A stretch of 64,000 nt of DNA from Hyphomicrobiales bacterium (lineage in GTDB: Bacteria; Pseudomonadota; Alphaproteobacteria; Rhizobiales; Rhizobiaceae): assembly GCA_900468625.1 (NCBI GenBank), contig UBUL01000024.1, positions 124,001 to 188,000 of the forward strand, written 5' to 3'. The notes below the pieces were generated by a model. It did no database searches. It saw nothing but the letters and a program-made list of their open reading frames with translations, and had not been told where the DNA came from. Made by a program: the position numbers and the translations under genes. Positions 33,848 to 44,900 of this stretch are shown in pieces. Numbering within the stretch: the first letter of the stretch is position 1; every line of letters starts with the position of its first letter.

Positions 33848-34653
33848 AGCTCGCTACCATAGCATTTCTGCTTTCCGCCAGCGCAAGTTTGGCCGATGAC
33901 AACCCATACAAAATTGTGACAACTCCAGATACCTATATCGAGAGTATGAGCATCACGAGCAAAGAGCAGGTCGATTGCAAGTGGATTGCCCAGCGGAACC
34001 CCATCGTTATCTTCGGGACTGGCCAATCGCTCATCGGCAACAGTAACGGGTCCGTCCGTTGGGATCAGCGCACCAACCGGAATGTCTATGAACATTGGGG
34101 CACGCGCTGTTACAAAGCGAGTGAGCCGATTTATGGGGGGGCCGATGTCCATAGGTCATTTATCTTTCGTCTCGCGGACTTGATATCCAGAGGGACAAAT
34201 AAAGATGTTGTCATCAATCTAGCCGCCGTTGGAGGGGCAGATATCTCCCGATTTGCCCCAGGCGGCGATGTCCACCGCATCGTCATGGAACAACTTCGAA
34301 ATGCCCAAAGCGTCGGCTTGGGCCCCTCCTTTATCCTATGGGAGCACGGACAAGCTAATGTCGAAAGTGATCAACAGCAATATAAGGCTGCTGTCGAAAC
34401 ATTATTTCGCGAGATCCGAGGGCTAGGAATTTCAAGCCCAATTTTCATTGCTCAAGACACCATGCTTTCTTGGCAAAATTACCCCAAGATGCGCGAGACG
34501 CAGCAGCAGTTGGCGTCCGAGCCGGGGAATGCCCTCGGCCCGAACATTGATTTTATCCGCTTCAGAATGGACGGAACCCACATGGACGACGAGGGAGTGG
34601 ATACCCAGGCCGCCATGTGGTTTCAGGTCATTGCGGAAAAATTCGGCTGGTAG
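33835..34653 (+). CDS. Secreted SGNH/SASA-type carbohydrate esterase
   Basis: The 272-residue product has a Sec signal (MVSLKLATIAFLLSASASLA) and an SGNH-fold domain. Block I is IVIFGTGQSLIGNS, the middle glycine-asparagine region is INLAAVGGADIS, and ILWEHGQANVESD and RMDGTHMDDEGVDTQAAMWF carry the catalytic D-x-x-H (D and H) pattern. It resembles sialate-O-acetylesterase-type enzymes. It starts inside the last codons of the acyltransferase gene, so the two are made together. It may act on O-acetylated polysaccharide in the periplasm. Confidence 0.82.
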   Translation: MVSLKLATIAFLLSASASLADDNPYKIVTTPDTYIESMSITSKEQVDCKWIAQRNPIVIFGTGQSLIGNSNGSVRWDQRTNRNVYEHWGTRCYKASEPIYGGADVHRSFIFRLADLISRGTNKDVVINLAAVGGADISRFAPGGDVHRIVMEQLRNAQSVGLGPSFILWEHGQANVESDQQQYKAAVETLFREIRGLGISSPIFIAQDTMLSWQNYPKMRETQQQLASEPGNALGPNIDFIRFRMDGTHMDDEGVDTQAAMWFQVIAEKFGW

Positions 34654-34657
34654 CCGA

Positions 34658-37480
34658 TTAGATTGTTCCTCCTACTTTCCATGAGAAACCTGCAGCCACG
34701 TTTTGTACTGACGAAATAGCTATGTAGGTAAAGCTGGTGGCCGAAATGCCCGTAATCAGATAGGAAACTGCCCCGTTTGCTGAGGTGGGGACAAGAACAA
34801 CGTCGGATGCAGACGGTGTAACCGTAAATGGCGTTGTGAATGTCACAGTCACGGAGGGGGACGAGAAAAGATTTCCGTATCCAGACCAGCCAGTAGCTGC
34901 TGTTGTTGTTGTGCCGGTCTGAAAATCCCTTTGCGTGAACGTTGTAGTCGATAGGTTGTTTAGTGTTCCAGTCAGACCACTATAAGTATTTATGCCGATC
35001 TTACCGTTAGCGTTGCTGGCGCTAATGCCAATGCCAGTTGGAGTGCCACCATTTCCTTTGAAAACATTCCCCTCGATCAGGAAGTCCGTCACTGTGGCGA
35101 GGTTGATGCCAAAACCGGTTCCACTAGACAGATTAAAGGCATTACCCGTAATCGTCATTTCATTGATGAAGTTGCTTCCATCGGTTTGGATCCCGGTTTG
35201 GCCAACAGCCATTTGGTTGCCAGTGATGACGATATTGGAGAATTTGAAGGTGCCCGATGCTCTGTTAAAGGACATGTCCTGAGACGACATGTTCTCCATC
35301 GAGTTTCCTAGAATGAGCAGGTCGCTGGTGTTATTGCTCCCGTTGAATTGCATGGTGTAGGCCGAAGCGCCCTGCAGAAACTTGTTGCCGATAATCTTGA
35401 GGCCACCGCTCGCGTTTTGAAGAACGCCTGATCCAGATCCGGAAACACCATTGAAGTATGACCCCATAATCACGCTGTCGCCGCTGTCTGGATTGTTCGT
35501 GTTATTCACGATGACGCCGGCAGTATTGTAGGCGATGAATTCGCAGTTCGTGATTTGCCAATATGCGGCTGCCTGGAAATTAATCCCGGTCGGGACATAA
35601 GCGATCGTCACATTGAAGAAATTCGAATAATCGATTTCCCCAGAAGACGGTTTGAATGCGATGCCAGCGCCACCAGTTTTCGTAGGCGACCCGCTTGTCT
35701 GTGGAGCAAACAAGCTAAAATTCTGGAATATCGGAGGCGATGCTGTTCCCGTAAAGGTGATGAGGTCACCCGAGCCGGTATCGGTCGAGTTGAGGGTGGT
35801 GGCCGAACGGCCAAGACCAACAATACCGCCGGTCGTGATCGGGTTCAGGGTGGTGAAATTCCACGTACCCTGCGGATAGAAGATGACAAGCCCCGTGGCA
35901 TGGGCATTATTCATCGCTGCGGTGTTATTTGTCGATCCGTCACCAACAGCGCCGAACTCGCGAACGTCAGCCATGCCGTTGAAGACGGCCAGCCAGCATT
36001 TACCATCGGCGCTCTTTACCTGAGAGCCCCCATCGCCGTTGCCGGCATTGAGCGAGCATGCAGAACCAGATGCCTTGTAGAGCAGCGGAGGAGCATCTCC
36101 GGCCGCTGCATATCCATTTCTGACCACTGCAGAAACAGTTGCCGTAGAAATAGTTTGAAGCACCGTATTATTGGCGACAGAAGGTGTGAAGGTTGTGGTA
36201 CCGCCCGTGCCACCTGAACCGATTGGAAGAGGCTGCGCAAGTGTAACAACGCCGGTAGCACGGTTTATAGTAAGATAGGTCCCGAGAAAACTACCCGCAT
36301 CATTGAAAGCCTGAATTACCCAGTTTGATCCTGAGTTTGAGCCGCTTTCAGTAGAGTTATCTCCAGCCCAAGTTTGCCAACGCAAGTTTGACGCCTTGGT
36401 GCTTTGAATTAGACTACCATAGGCACCAGTTGCGGAATTTAGGTTAAGAATTCCATGCCACGGTCCATTAATGGTGCCATCGATGTACTGGGTATTTGAG
36501 AATGAATTCGCTTGGTTAAGAAGCGGTATTACTGCCGACGTGCCAACTGAACCCGTATTATAAGTGGCAGCCGTACCGAGACCAAGACCCGTCCGAGCGG
36601 TTGCTTGCGTTGTTCCGCTGGTCCCTCCATTTGCAATGCCAAGCGTACCGGTTACACCTGTCGTCAGTGGCAGACCGGTGACATTGGTCATTACACCTGA
36701 AGCGGGAGTCCCAAGCGCCGGCGCAACAAGGGTCTTTCCAGAAAGAGTTTGGGTATCAGTTGTGCCTACAATAGCACCAGATGGGAGCGTTTTCCCACTG
36801 TCTGAAAGCAGGGTGCCAGACGTATTCGCAAAAAGCGCTATGTCTCCAACAATAGAGGTGCCGGGGCCATTGACATTACCCGCGCCGGGAGGTGTCCCCC
36901 ATGTTCCATCACCACGCCAGAAGGTCGTGGAAGTCGCGCCAGTGCCGGAATTCAGATGAGAAACTGTTAGGTTTCCAGTGACCCCGGTGGAAAGAGGCAA
37001 ACCCGTAGCATTTGCAAGATTTGCAGCCGAAGGGGTTCCAAGATCGGGCGTAATTAATGACGGAGACGTTGCAAGAACAACAGAACCCGTTCCGGTAACC
37101 GAGCTGAGCTGCGTTCCATTGATTTTGAAAACATTCCCGGCACCAGCAGTATCGAACGTCTTGCCGGTCAGAGTCTGTGTGTCGGTTGTTCCAACGAGGA
37201 GTCCCGATGTCGGGAAAACCTGTGTGACACCCCCAACAGTTATCGTCCCGGTAAGAGCCGGATTTGAAATCGACGGGCTCGTAATCGTAGGAGATGTGAG
37301 CGTCTTATTGGTCAGCGTTTGGGTGTCAGTAGTCCCCACAAACGCGCCGCTTGGGATCGCCTTGCTATTCAGCGTCCCATTGATCGTAACATTATTAAAT
37401 GTCGGGGACGGATAGGTTTGCGCGGAGACAATAGTCCCCGTAGCCACCCAGAGGGCAGCGCAAATAAGCAACTTTTTCAT
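34658..37480 (-). CDS. Tailspike/tail fibre with pectate-lyase-like beta-helix
   Basis: The 940-residue product begins with a signal-peptide-like [20 protein letters not shown], unusual for a virion protein. Residues 20-330 are low-complexity fibre with the repeated motif [12 protein letters not shown] or [12 protein letters not shown], three copies. From about residue 505 a pectate_lyase_3-like start ([17 protein letters not shown]) leads into a right-handed parallel beta-helix (many NIVITGN-type coils), the usual polysaccharide-binding or degrading tailspike fold. It is the last gene of the tail module. Confidence 0.85.
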   Translation of the reverse strand: MKKLLICAALWVATGTIVSAQTYPSPTFNNVTINGTLNSKAIPSGAFVGTTDTQTLTNKTLTSPTITSPSISNPALTGTITVGGVTQVFPTSGLLVGTTDTQTLTGKTFDTAGAGNVFKINGTQLSSVTGTGSVVLATSPSLITPDLGTPSAANLANATGLPLSTGVTGNLTVSHLNSGTGATSTTFWRGDGTWGTPPGAGNVNGPGTSIVGDIALFANTSGTLLSDSGKTLPSGAIVGTTDTQTLSGKTLVAPALGTPASGVMTNVTGLPLTTGVTGTLGIANGGTSGTTQATARTGLGLGTAATYNTGSVGTSAVIPLLNQANSFSNTQYIDGTINGPWHGILNLNSATGAYGSLIQSTKASNLRWQTWAGDNSTESGSNSGSNWVIQAFNDAGSFLGTYLTINRATGVVTLAQPLPIGSGGTGGTTTFTPSVANNTVLQTISTATVSAVVRNGYAAAGDAPPLLYKASGSACSLNAGNGDGGSQVKSADGKCWLAVFNGMADVREFGAVGDGSTNNTAAMNNAHATGLVIFYPQGTWNFTTLNPITTGGIVGLGRSATTLNSTDTGSGDLITFTGTASPPIFQNFSLFAPQTSGSPTKTGGAGIAFKPSSGEIDYSNFFNVTIAYVPTGINFQAAAYWQITNCEFIAYNTAGVIVNNTNNPDSGDSVIMGSYFNGVSGSGSGVLQNASGGLKIIGNKFLQGASAYTMQFNGSNNTSDLLILGNSMENMSSQDMSFNRASGTFKFSNIVITGNQMAVGQTGIQTDGSNFINEMTITGNAFNLSSGTGFGINLATVTDFLIEGNVFKGNGGTPTGIGISASNANGKIGINTYSGLTGTLNNLSTTTFTQRDFQTGTTTTAATGWSGYGNLFSSPSVTVTFTTPFTVTPSASDVVLVPTSANGAVSYLITGISATSFTYIAISSVQNVAAGFSWKVGGTI

Positions 37481-37488
37481 GGATTACC

Positions 37489-37953
37489 TTAGCTTAGGCT
37501 GAGGACGCCGCCGTTCCACCACGGGAGGTTCGGCTGTGCTGGCAACGTGTGGGGAAGGCTTTGCAAATAGGCTTGAAACAGGATCGAGACGCTGACGTTT
37601 GATATCGCTGTGATCCGGCCAAACTGATCGACGGTGAGCTGCACCACATGAGTGGTATCGCCATAGGTCCCGGCTACGGCTCCGCTCGGGGCTAACCCAA
37701 ATGTAAACGCGGCGCCCGCTCCGCCATCAGTGAGGGATATCTGTCCGGAAGCGCCCGTCGCTATTCTTGCGTTCGGCAAGAACGGGGGCTCGCCCACCAA
37801 AATGTATTGTCCGTTAGTGTGAACTTCAGCGACATTGGCAGTCGTTGTTTTTTCTGTGACGTATCCGAAGCCGGTATTTTTGGTGATTGGGATGTATTCC
37901 GTGCCGTCAAGACCAACAGCAATCGGCAATTCATCAATGGTGATGTTAGCCAA
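37489..37953 (-). CDS. Short tail-fibre-related protein
   Basis: The 154-residue product opens ITIDELPIAVGLDGTEYIPI, a pattern seen at the N-terminus of phage fibre modules, and continues beta-rich (GQISLTDGGAGAAFTFGLAP, VVQLTVDQFGRITAISNV). It sits between two fibre genes and could be a fibre adaptor or accessory fibre. The stop is 8 bases before the tailspike start. Confidence 0.72.
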   Translation of the reverse strand: MANITIDELPIAVGLDGTEYIPITKNTGFGYVTEKTTTANVAEVHTNGQYILVGEPPFLPNARIATGASGQISLTDGGAGAAFTFGLAPSGAVAGTYGDTTHVVQLTVDQFGRITAISNVSVSILFQAYLQSLPHTLPAQPNLPWWNGGVLSLS

Positions 37954-38008
37954 CGTCTCACTCCTGGGTCGAAGGCGGGATTAATCGCGGTTTATTGGTT
38001 GGAAAGGG

Positions 38009-38902
38009 TCAGCTAATGCGCTGTACGAGGACGTACGAATCGGCTCTGCCACGGGCAAGCCACAACCCTTGAAGGACAGTGCCTCCGTTGGATGAGGTCC
38101 GGTACGTCGTGATGTCGGCGGCGTCGAGATAGATATTCAGGGGCGCATTTCGGAACGGCGTCCCGATAGCCATCAATACTGCCCCGATGGGGAAATTCAG
38201 AAGATTAGGATCACCGGATGTTGAGGGATATGCCGTCGCTTGGGCTCCAATGGCCTGCGCAGTGCGCAGTGGTGTCATGCCAGTGAGATTGTCGGTGCCA
38301 GCCTGCGCTTGCGTTTGCGAAGCAATGCGCGCCGTTACATATTGATTTGTGCCGAGCGGCGTCATGTATACGGTATTGTCTGTGCCGGCTTCCGCCTGAG
38401 CCTCATTGGCAATTATAGGAGGGGTAACCCCACTATCACCAATCACGCGGCCTGTACTGTCCGTGAACATTGCCAGATTGCCCGAAGCTACGGGGGTTGC
38501 AGCCCCAAACGCATCAGGCCCCCTAAATGTACCGTTCCCCACAAGAATGACAAAGGCGGTCGAGTTTTGAGGTACGATGACGCCGGATGGCGAGGAAGGT
38601 GTCTGGACCGTTACGGTAAAATTACCAGTCGTATTGTTTCTAATTAGAAGCAACCGGCTAATATTTGGAAAGTTAACGGTGACATTTCCGGTAAGATTTC
38701 CAGAAAAAACAAAAAAGCCATTCTGGGTCTGGGATGTCGTGAGATTTACTGTTCCCGACGATAGCGCGATGTTTATAGAAGTTCCCAGAACAGAATCGAT
38801 AATGCTGAACACATTGGTATTCAGCTCATTACCCCAAGTCCCATCGTGTTCTCCTGTCGCCTGGAGTTCAAGATTTAGATTGGGTGTGTAGGTACTAGGC
38901 AT
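38009..38902 (-). CDS. Tail fibre protein
   Basis: The 297-residue product begins MPSTYTPNLNLELQATGEHD and GTWGNELNTNVFSIIDSVLG, a common fibre N-terminus that binds the tail. The centre is beta-rich (GNFTVTVQTPSSPSGVIVPQ). Two near-repeats follow, EAQAEAGTDNTVYMTPLGTN and QTQAQAGTDNLTGMTPLRTA, typical of phage fibre shafts. The ATG follows GGAGG, which itself abuts a hairpin and T tract. Confidence 0.85.
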   Translation of the reverse strand: MPSTYTPNLNLELQATGEHDGTWGNELNTNVFSIIDSVLGTSINIALSSGTVNLTTSQTQNGFFVFSGNLTGNVTVNFPNISRLLLIRNNTTGNFTVTVQTPSSPSGVIVPQNSTAFVILVGNGTFRGPDAFGAATPVASGNLAMFTDSTGRVIGDSGVTPPIIANEAQAEAGTDNTVYMTPLGTNQYVTARIASQTQAQAGTDNLTGMTPLRTAQAIGAQATAYPSTSGDPNLLNFPIGAVLMAIGTPFRNAPLNIYLDAADITTYRTSSNGGTVLQGLWLARGRADSYVLVQRIS

Positions 38903-38910
38903 GATGCCTC

Positions 38911-38939
38911 CAAAAGAAAAGCCGCCTCAGTGGGCGGCT
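38911..38939 (-). terminator. Intrinsic terminator abutting the tail-fibre ribosome-binding site
   Basis: On the minus strand AGCCGCC and GGCGGCT form a perfect 7-bp stem with a 6-base loop, followed by TTTTCTTTTGGAGG. It lies between the 989-residue gene and the tail fibre gene. The T tract fuses with the fibre Shine-Dalgarno, as in the copy at 32671-32705. Confidence 0.75.
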
Positions 38940-38962
38940 GCTCAATCAGTGATGTTGGTGGA

Positions 38963-41932
38963 TTATTGTCTGGGCTGCTCGGAGCTTTGAACTGCCGAAA
39001 GAGCTGATAGACGCCGCAAGCGAGCGGCAGCGCTCAACTCTGAGCCAGTATCGATACGCTTTGGAGCTTTCATCATCAGCGTTTTGGCAAGTTCCGGGTC
39101 AAGCATGGCATTCCGCACCAGGTCCTCGACATTGCGAATTCCGGCTTCACGCATACCGCCAAGTAGATGGCTTCCGATGATACCGGCCGCACTTCCGTAG
39201 ATCCCTCCTCCAACAAATCCAGCACCGCCACCAATGGCATGGGTGATGATCTTGGTTAGGAGAGATTCTTTCAGATTATGGGCACCGATCGCCGAAAGGT
39301 CCTGCGCTGTGTTTGATTGGCCTGGGAGCTTCGAGGAAGCGATAGAGCGATTTGCACGTTTCAGATCTTGGGCTATAGCACGCATGGTACCCAATTCTTC
39401 ATCGTTGAAGAGCTGGCGAAGCGCTTGATGGTTTTTACCCAAGAATGTCTGAAAGGCGTCCGACTTGATGAGATTTCGGCCCGATGTGCCGGCCTCTGTA
39501 TTCGAGACAAGCTTGTTTTGCATGTACTCGACGGCCGCCTTACGAAGGCCTTGAAGGGCATCAGGATTTTTCGCCGCCTCCTGCGCCAAGGATTTCATCT
39601 GGGCCACGCTATCCTTACGGTCGAAAACGGAGCCAATGGTTTTGACCACATCAGCGGGATCTTCGACCTTTAGAACACGTCCAGCGGCGCTCTTTTGATA
39701 GGCATCAAGGGCATCTTTACGGTCAGCAGCAACGCGAGTCAGATGATCTCCGGCCTTCGCAGCATCTTCAAACTTTGCCATCGTGCCAGGAGAAGATTCT
39801 TCAAGAGCCGTCAGGGCTGAAGAGTGCTGGTTCTTCCACGACTCAAGGGCTTTGGGGGTAATGATGCCGTTTGCCGCCTTATCACGAAGCGATTGTGCAG
39901 CCATGTTCTGAACGGAATTTATAGCATCCGCGCTATTGCCAGCGGCCTTGAGGGTGGAACGAACCGTGTCACCTCCTGCGTTCCCAGCCTTCCAGATGGA
40001 AGATGTGACACCAGCCGATGGCATCGTGAACGGCTGTGTCGAGCCTGGACGCTGAAGGATTTGAGAGACCGGCTTTGCACCGAACGTTTGCTTGCGTTCA
40101 GCGGTAGCGGCTGTGGCGGCCTTTAAGCGGCCGGCGGCTTCTTCATCGAGGAACGATTGTCCAGACAGATTCTCGCTGCCCGCACTATCACGAGATCCTT
40201 TTCCCGAAGCGCTTTCTGCTCCAGATGAGCTAGAAACGGTTGATGGTCCTCTGGCGGCAGTTCCCGCTCCAGAACCTGTTCCAGCACCTTCCACGGCTCT
40301 TGCATTTCGCCATGCCTCTGTCTCCTGCTGGAGACGCGCTGCCAAAGTGTCTTGAGGCTGCATGGCGCCTGTCGCCACGGCCTGTTGCTCTTGAGCAGAC
40401 CGTTGAGCAACGCTGTCTGATATAGCGTCCTCGATAGCACCTCGCAACTGTGTCAGGCGTGCATAGGCTGGCTGATTTGGCGAAAGTGGTGAACGGACAT
40501 CGCGCATCGCCTGCGAAACGGCGCTTCGCAGATCAATCAAGCGCTGGAAAGGCAGGATTTGGCCATAGTTGGAAACCACATTGGCGATCTGCCCCTCGAT
40601 GGGTGCCATTCCCAATTGAGACTCCGGCCCCATGTTTCCATAAATCTTCGAAACAGCCTGCTTGATAGGAGAAGAGACCGTCTGCAAGTTGCCTTCAGGG
40701 TCAACGGCATTCCAAAGAGTGCGCTCCTGCGAACGAACGTCATCCAGACGGTTTTGGAGAGCCGTGCGGGCTTGTTCTCCAAGCGTTGCGGCATCACCAC
40801 CGCCAAGGCCGGATGCAGCGTTACGGGCGGTCTGCTCGGCCGTCTCGTGAAGAGCCTGTGTCGTCTTATCCAGATCGTCCAACTGGTTACGGAAAAAGCC
40901 GCTGACGGCCTCTGGATGGCCTTCGGCTTGAATATCGTTCAAGGCGTCAAGGCGAGCCGAATTCTGTTCCGCACGGCGCGCAATAAATGCTTCTGGGGCT
41001 TGGGTGGCGACTGACCGCTCAAGATTGCCTAGACCAGTGTCACCAGTCAGTTGGAACGTCGTCGGCGAAGATCCAGGGACAATCTCTTTCGGAGCGCCAT
41101 TGATCGCAGAAATAGCCTCTTCCGGATTGCTTGCTGCGTTCGCCAAGGTTTGGCCTGCAAGACGTTCTTGCCCAGCAGATGTCAATGGGGCGGCATAATC
41201 AGCGGCAGCACGGACGCCGGATTTAACAACGCCAGGGACCGAGGAAAGCGCTTCTCCGGCGATACCACCGCCCAAGCCACCGACCAGTGACGCTAATGGC
41301 TTATATTTGTCCGGGACCGCTTCAGCCGCAGCCTGTCCACCAGCGCCAGAGGTCAGACCCACGGTAGCAGCTCGTGTGGCATTAGCCACCTCGCCCAGCC
41401 TCCCCATCATTGCTTCGGGGGCAAGCATAAGAGCGGCACCTTCACCGCCCATGCGCGCAATGCGTTCTTGCGGGTTCTGTGGCTCTGGAATAGAGACCCC
41501 AACCTTGTTTAGGGCCGCATCCCCGGCAGAACGCATGGCATCTCCGCTGCGAGGAACGTAGGGTGAGGCTTGAGGTACCTCTCCCCCCACAAGGCCAAGA
41601 CTACGACCCAGCGCTGAAAATGTGTTTTCTCCCGTCACAGGATTCGAAAATGTCAACGCGTCATGAAGGCCTTTCTCCATCAAGTCGCTAGTTCCGGTAA
41701 CGGCGTTCGGGATGCCGGTCAGGAGACCCAGACCGGCCTGCTTCGCCATGCCGCTCCACGTCGCCGGAGCTGAGTTATCTCCACCTGCCGACGAAAGAGA
41801 TGAGGAAGACGCACTCGTGTCAGGCTCCCCAAGCGTCCGGGTGCTTGAGAAATCAAGCCCAGTTGACGCAGGCGCTGATTGAGGTGCCGATTCAGGCGTC
41901 AGCGTTTGCGTGCTTGAGAAATCGAAGCCCAT
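38963..41932 (-). CDS. Internal virion/ejection protein (989 residues)
   Basis: A large, mostly helical protein. The start has two near-identical repeats, FDFSSTQTLTPESAP and LDFSSTRTLGEPDTS. Two glycine-rich hydrophobic stretches that could insert in membranes appear near 210-225 (LVGGLGGGIAGEALSSVPGV) and near 910 (GGGAGFVGGGIYGSAAGIIG). The middle has long charged helices. Together with the adjacent 1212-residue protein it fits podovirus internal proteins ejected into the host. It starts in a TAATG overlap with that gene. No catalytic domain was recognised. Confidence 0.75.
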   Translation of the reverse strand: MGFDFSSTQTLTPESAPQSAPASTGLDFSSTRTLGEPDTSASSSSLSSAGGDNSAPATWSGMAKQAGLGLLTGIPNAVTGTSDLMEKGLHDALTFSNPVTGENTFSALGRSLGLVGGEVPQASPYVPRSGDAMRSAGDAALNKVGVSIPEPQNPQERIARMGGEGAALMLAPEAMMGRLGEVANATRAATVGLTSGAGGQAAAEAVPDKYKPLASLVGGLGGGIAGEALSSVPGVVKSGVRAAADYAAPLTSAGQERLAGQTLANAASNPEEAISAINGAPKEIVPGSSPTTFQLTGDTGLGNLERSVATQAPEAFIARRAEQNSARLDALNDIQAEGHPEAVSGFFRNQLDDLDKTTQALHETAEQTARNAASGLGGGDAATLGEQARTALQNRLDDVRSQERTLWNAVDPEGNLQTVSSPIKQAVSKIYGNMGPESQLGMAPIEGQIANVVSNYGQILPFQRLIDLRSAVSQAMRDVRSPLSPNQPAYARLTQLRGAIEDAISDSVAQRSAQEQQAVATGAMQPQDTLAARLQQETEAWRNARAVEGAGTGSGAGTAARGPSTVSSSSGAESASGKGSRDSAGSENLSGQSFLDEEAAGRLKAATAATAERKQTFGAKPVSQILQRPGSTQPFTMPSAGVTSSIWKAGNAGGDTVRSTLKAAGNSADAINSVQNMAAQSLRDKAANGIITPKALESWKNQHSSALTALEESSPGTMAKFEDAAKAGDHLTRVAADRKDALDAYQKSAAGRVLKVEDPADVVKTIGSVFDRKDSVAQMKSLAQEAAKNPDALQGLRKAAVEYMQNKLVSNTEAGTSGRNLIKSDAFQTFLGKNHQALRQLFNDEELGTMRAIAQDLKRANRSIASSKLPGQSNTAQDLSAIGAHNLKESLLTKIITHAIGGGAGFVGGGIYGSAAGIIGSHLLGGMREAGIRNVEDLVRNAMLDPELAKTLMMKAPKRIDTGSELSAAARLRRLSALSAVQSSEQPRQ

Positions 41933-44900
41933 TATTTCTTTATCCGTAGTATGCCGTTGTCATTGAACATCGTGCCTGGAGGGGCATTATCGATGTCCGC
42001 TTGGCTTCGCGGAACGGTGGCAATTTTAAGGAGCGCCTGATTTGCATATTTCTCGGGGGGATTAACCTGATTGAAATACTCATCAGCGCCCTTGATGCTG
42101 CCGCCACTCTTGGACTGCCAATCCTGCAAGAAGGTATAGTAATCCATCTTGCGTTGGTTGGCCGCCTCTATGCCGGCGATGATACGCTGTGCGCCTTCCT
42201 TGGAGTTATAACCACCAGGGACAGCCGAAACGGCCTGATCAATCGTAGACGCCGCCTCGCGGGAGCCGAGCGTCTGACTAAGGTCAAAGCCGAGCCGCGT
42301 GGATAGTTTGTTCAGGTCTTGACCCGCTCCTACTGAATTCGGGTCAATTGCTGGAGGGAAGCCGGCCGCTTGCAACGTCGTGTTGATCGCATTCGCCAAG
42401 TTGACGCGGTTTTTGAAACCAGCCCCAGGCATTGTCCATGCAGAATCACCGATCGTAGCAAGATCGTGCTTCATTTCATTTATTTGCACCTGAGCACTTT
42501 GTGCGGCCTGGTACTCGGTTCTAGCCTTGTCACTTGCGGCCTTGGTCTCATCAGCAATGAGTTGCGTCCCTGTCGTAGAGAAATTACGACCATCGAATGG
42601 TATATTGTCCGGTGCCTTAGTCACGAACTGCTGTGGCGCTCCTACAGGTTGCGTTGGTGCTGCAGTTACCGGGGCATTGTTGGGAGCCGTAGTAGGTGCC
42701 GCAGGCGTTGCGGAAGCAGGAGCCGTGCCATGGGCGCCAGACGCCTGTGCTCCTATCGTCTCGTTGCTCATAGCCTGAGGCGGCAACCCGTTAGCTTGGA
42801 TATTCTGCCACGAATAGAACTGCGGCTGTGCAGTCGGATTTGTCGCATCGCGGATGAGCATACCCTGTGGGGTGTTAGTAACGTTCCACCGCTTGATTGC
42901 GGTTTCGGTGTTGATCCCTGCAGTTTGAGCCGTTTGCTGGCCAATGTCAGCCTTAGCCTTATCAGCCTCAAGCGCCAATTGCTTGCCACGAAGAGCGACA
43001 TCGGATTTCTGTGTTTCGATATTGGACGCCGCAAGCGCATTCTCGCGTTCACGCTGTTTCTGCGTATTCCAGGCTTCAACACCCTTGAGGCCGCCCGTAC
43101 CGATATTGGTCAGTGCGTTCGGGCTCGTGCCAGCCATCATGCCAAGGCCAGCGGACAGCAACGCCATGCGCTGGTCGTCCGACAGGTTAAGCAGATGACC
43201 ACCCTTGCCGCTCAGGAAGTTTCCAACGTTCCCGAAGATGCCTCCAAGGTTTGTCTGGCTCGACTCTGTTGTTGGCCCTGTTCCGCCTAGGATACCCGCA
43301 TGTGCGTTTTGCGGCGCGTCGGGTGGCGTGGTAGGCCGAGTGCTAGAAGCGCTGTAGTTGGGCAACTGCGCGTCACTGGTGGGTGCCGGTATGGTTGCAT
43401 TGCCATCACCCGAGAACTGCGGCGCAAGCGCTACAGCTTGGCGGATACGGGCGGCGGCTTCCTTGTTCCCCGGCTGGTTATAGCCCTTGAACGCCCACGC
43501 ATTATTCATGATCTGCTGCGCTTCTTGCGGAGACCGCGCCTTGTTGAGGCGATCGATCAAGCCGGGATCTTCCTGAAGGAAGAATTGCGCTTGCTGTTGT
43601 GCTGTGCCATTGCCAGAGCCGCCCTGCTGCTTGACGAATGACCGCAGATTGGCAAGGCGATCGCCATTCCACGACATAATGCCGCCGGCTCTGTTCTTTC
43701 CGTCCTGCCAATCACCATAGGCGTTGTTAGGAGCGAACCCGCTTTCATGGATACCCGTCGAGGCGATAGCCGCCAACGCATTCGGGTTCGTGATCGCAAC
43801 GCGACCGTTAGGGCCATCAAAGCCAGTGCGAACGGTATTCATGAACGGGTCATAGACCTGTTGATTGCCTGCCTTGGGTGCGCTGGGGAGATGCGAGTTT
43901 GCCGGAACGCCAACTACGCCAGTCGGAGAGGAATTAGGAACAACACCAGCGCCCGCATTCGCATCGTCGCCTGTATTCGCTACTGAGGCTACCTGCGGAT
44001 CGCGGTACGGGCGCGGCGTCGGAACCGGAATGTTCGATGGGACAACGCCCTGAGACTGATCCGGCGCGACGACTCCCGGTCCCTGAGTCGGGTCCGAGGC
44101 AATCGTTACCGGAGGCTCAAGCGCAGGTGCGGCCGGTTGAGGGTTAGGCAGATCAAGCCGAGCATCAGCAGCCTGCGTATCCGCCGAAATGATGCCAGGC
44201 GTCGGAGTTACCGGACGGGCTGGTTGAACGACAACAGGCGCCTGAGTTGGGCCAAGCAATCTGTTTAGATCCTCAACGGTTAGAGCATTCTGGCCTGCAT
44301 CAATGCCGGGATAATCAATGCCAGCATCTCCACCGTCAGCATAGCCCTTGATCACGCCCCCGTGGGCAAAGCCGAAGAGGCCGCCAAGCTTGGACAGAAG
44401 GCCGCCGGACTGATCTGAGGATGCTCCGAGAGGGGCACCAGACAAGGTTGGCCCTTGTTGCGGTGCCCCAGCTAGGATGCCGTTCGGGTACTGCTTCTTG
44501 AGGGCGGCGGCCTCGGCATTTATGCCCGTCTGCAACATCTGCTGGCCCTGGTCAGGTTGCTGCTGGACAGGGGTCGGATGGGCGGGGCCAATGACCCCTG
44601 TCGTGCCAGTAGCTGCCTGCGGCACATAGACGCCGTTGTCATTAGCAGCAGGCGGGTTGTTATTGTTTGCCGATACAATGCCGGAAGGACCCGTATAGGG
44701 AATGACACCACCAGGGGCATAGCCAGGGCGTGCGGAGTCTTCCTTATCGTGGACAGCGCCACCCTTGTTGAACAGCGAAGCGAGACCAAGAACGCCACCA
44801 AGAATACCGCTAGCGGTATTGCCGGCCGGCTGTGTGGTGGTGGTGGTGCCGCGACCAGCGCCGAGACCTTCCACAATGTTAGAAAGCCAGGAGATGTTCT

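Noticed and set aside
34658-38902. CRISPR array or diversity-generating retroelement in the fibre genes
   Set aside because: Fibre repeats are in-frame protein repeats of irregular spacing; no reverse transcriptase, template repeat or Cas gene is present.
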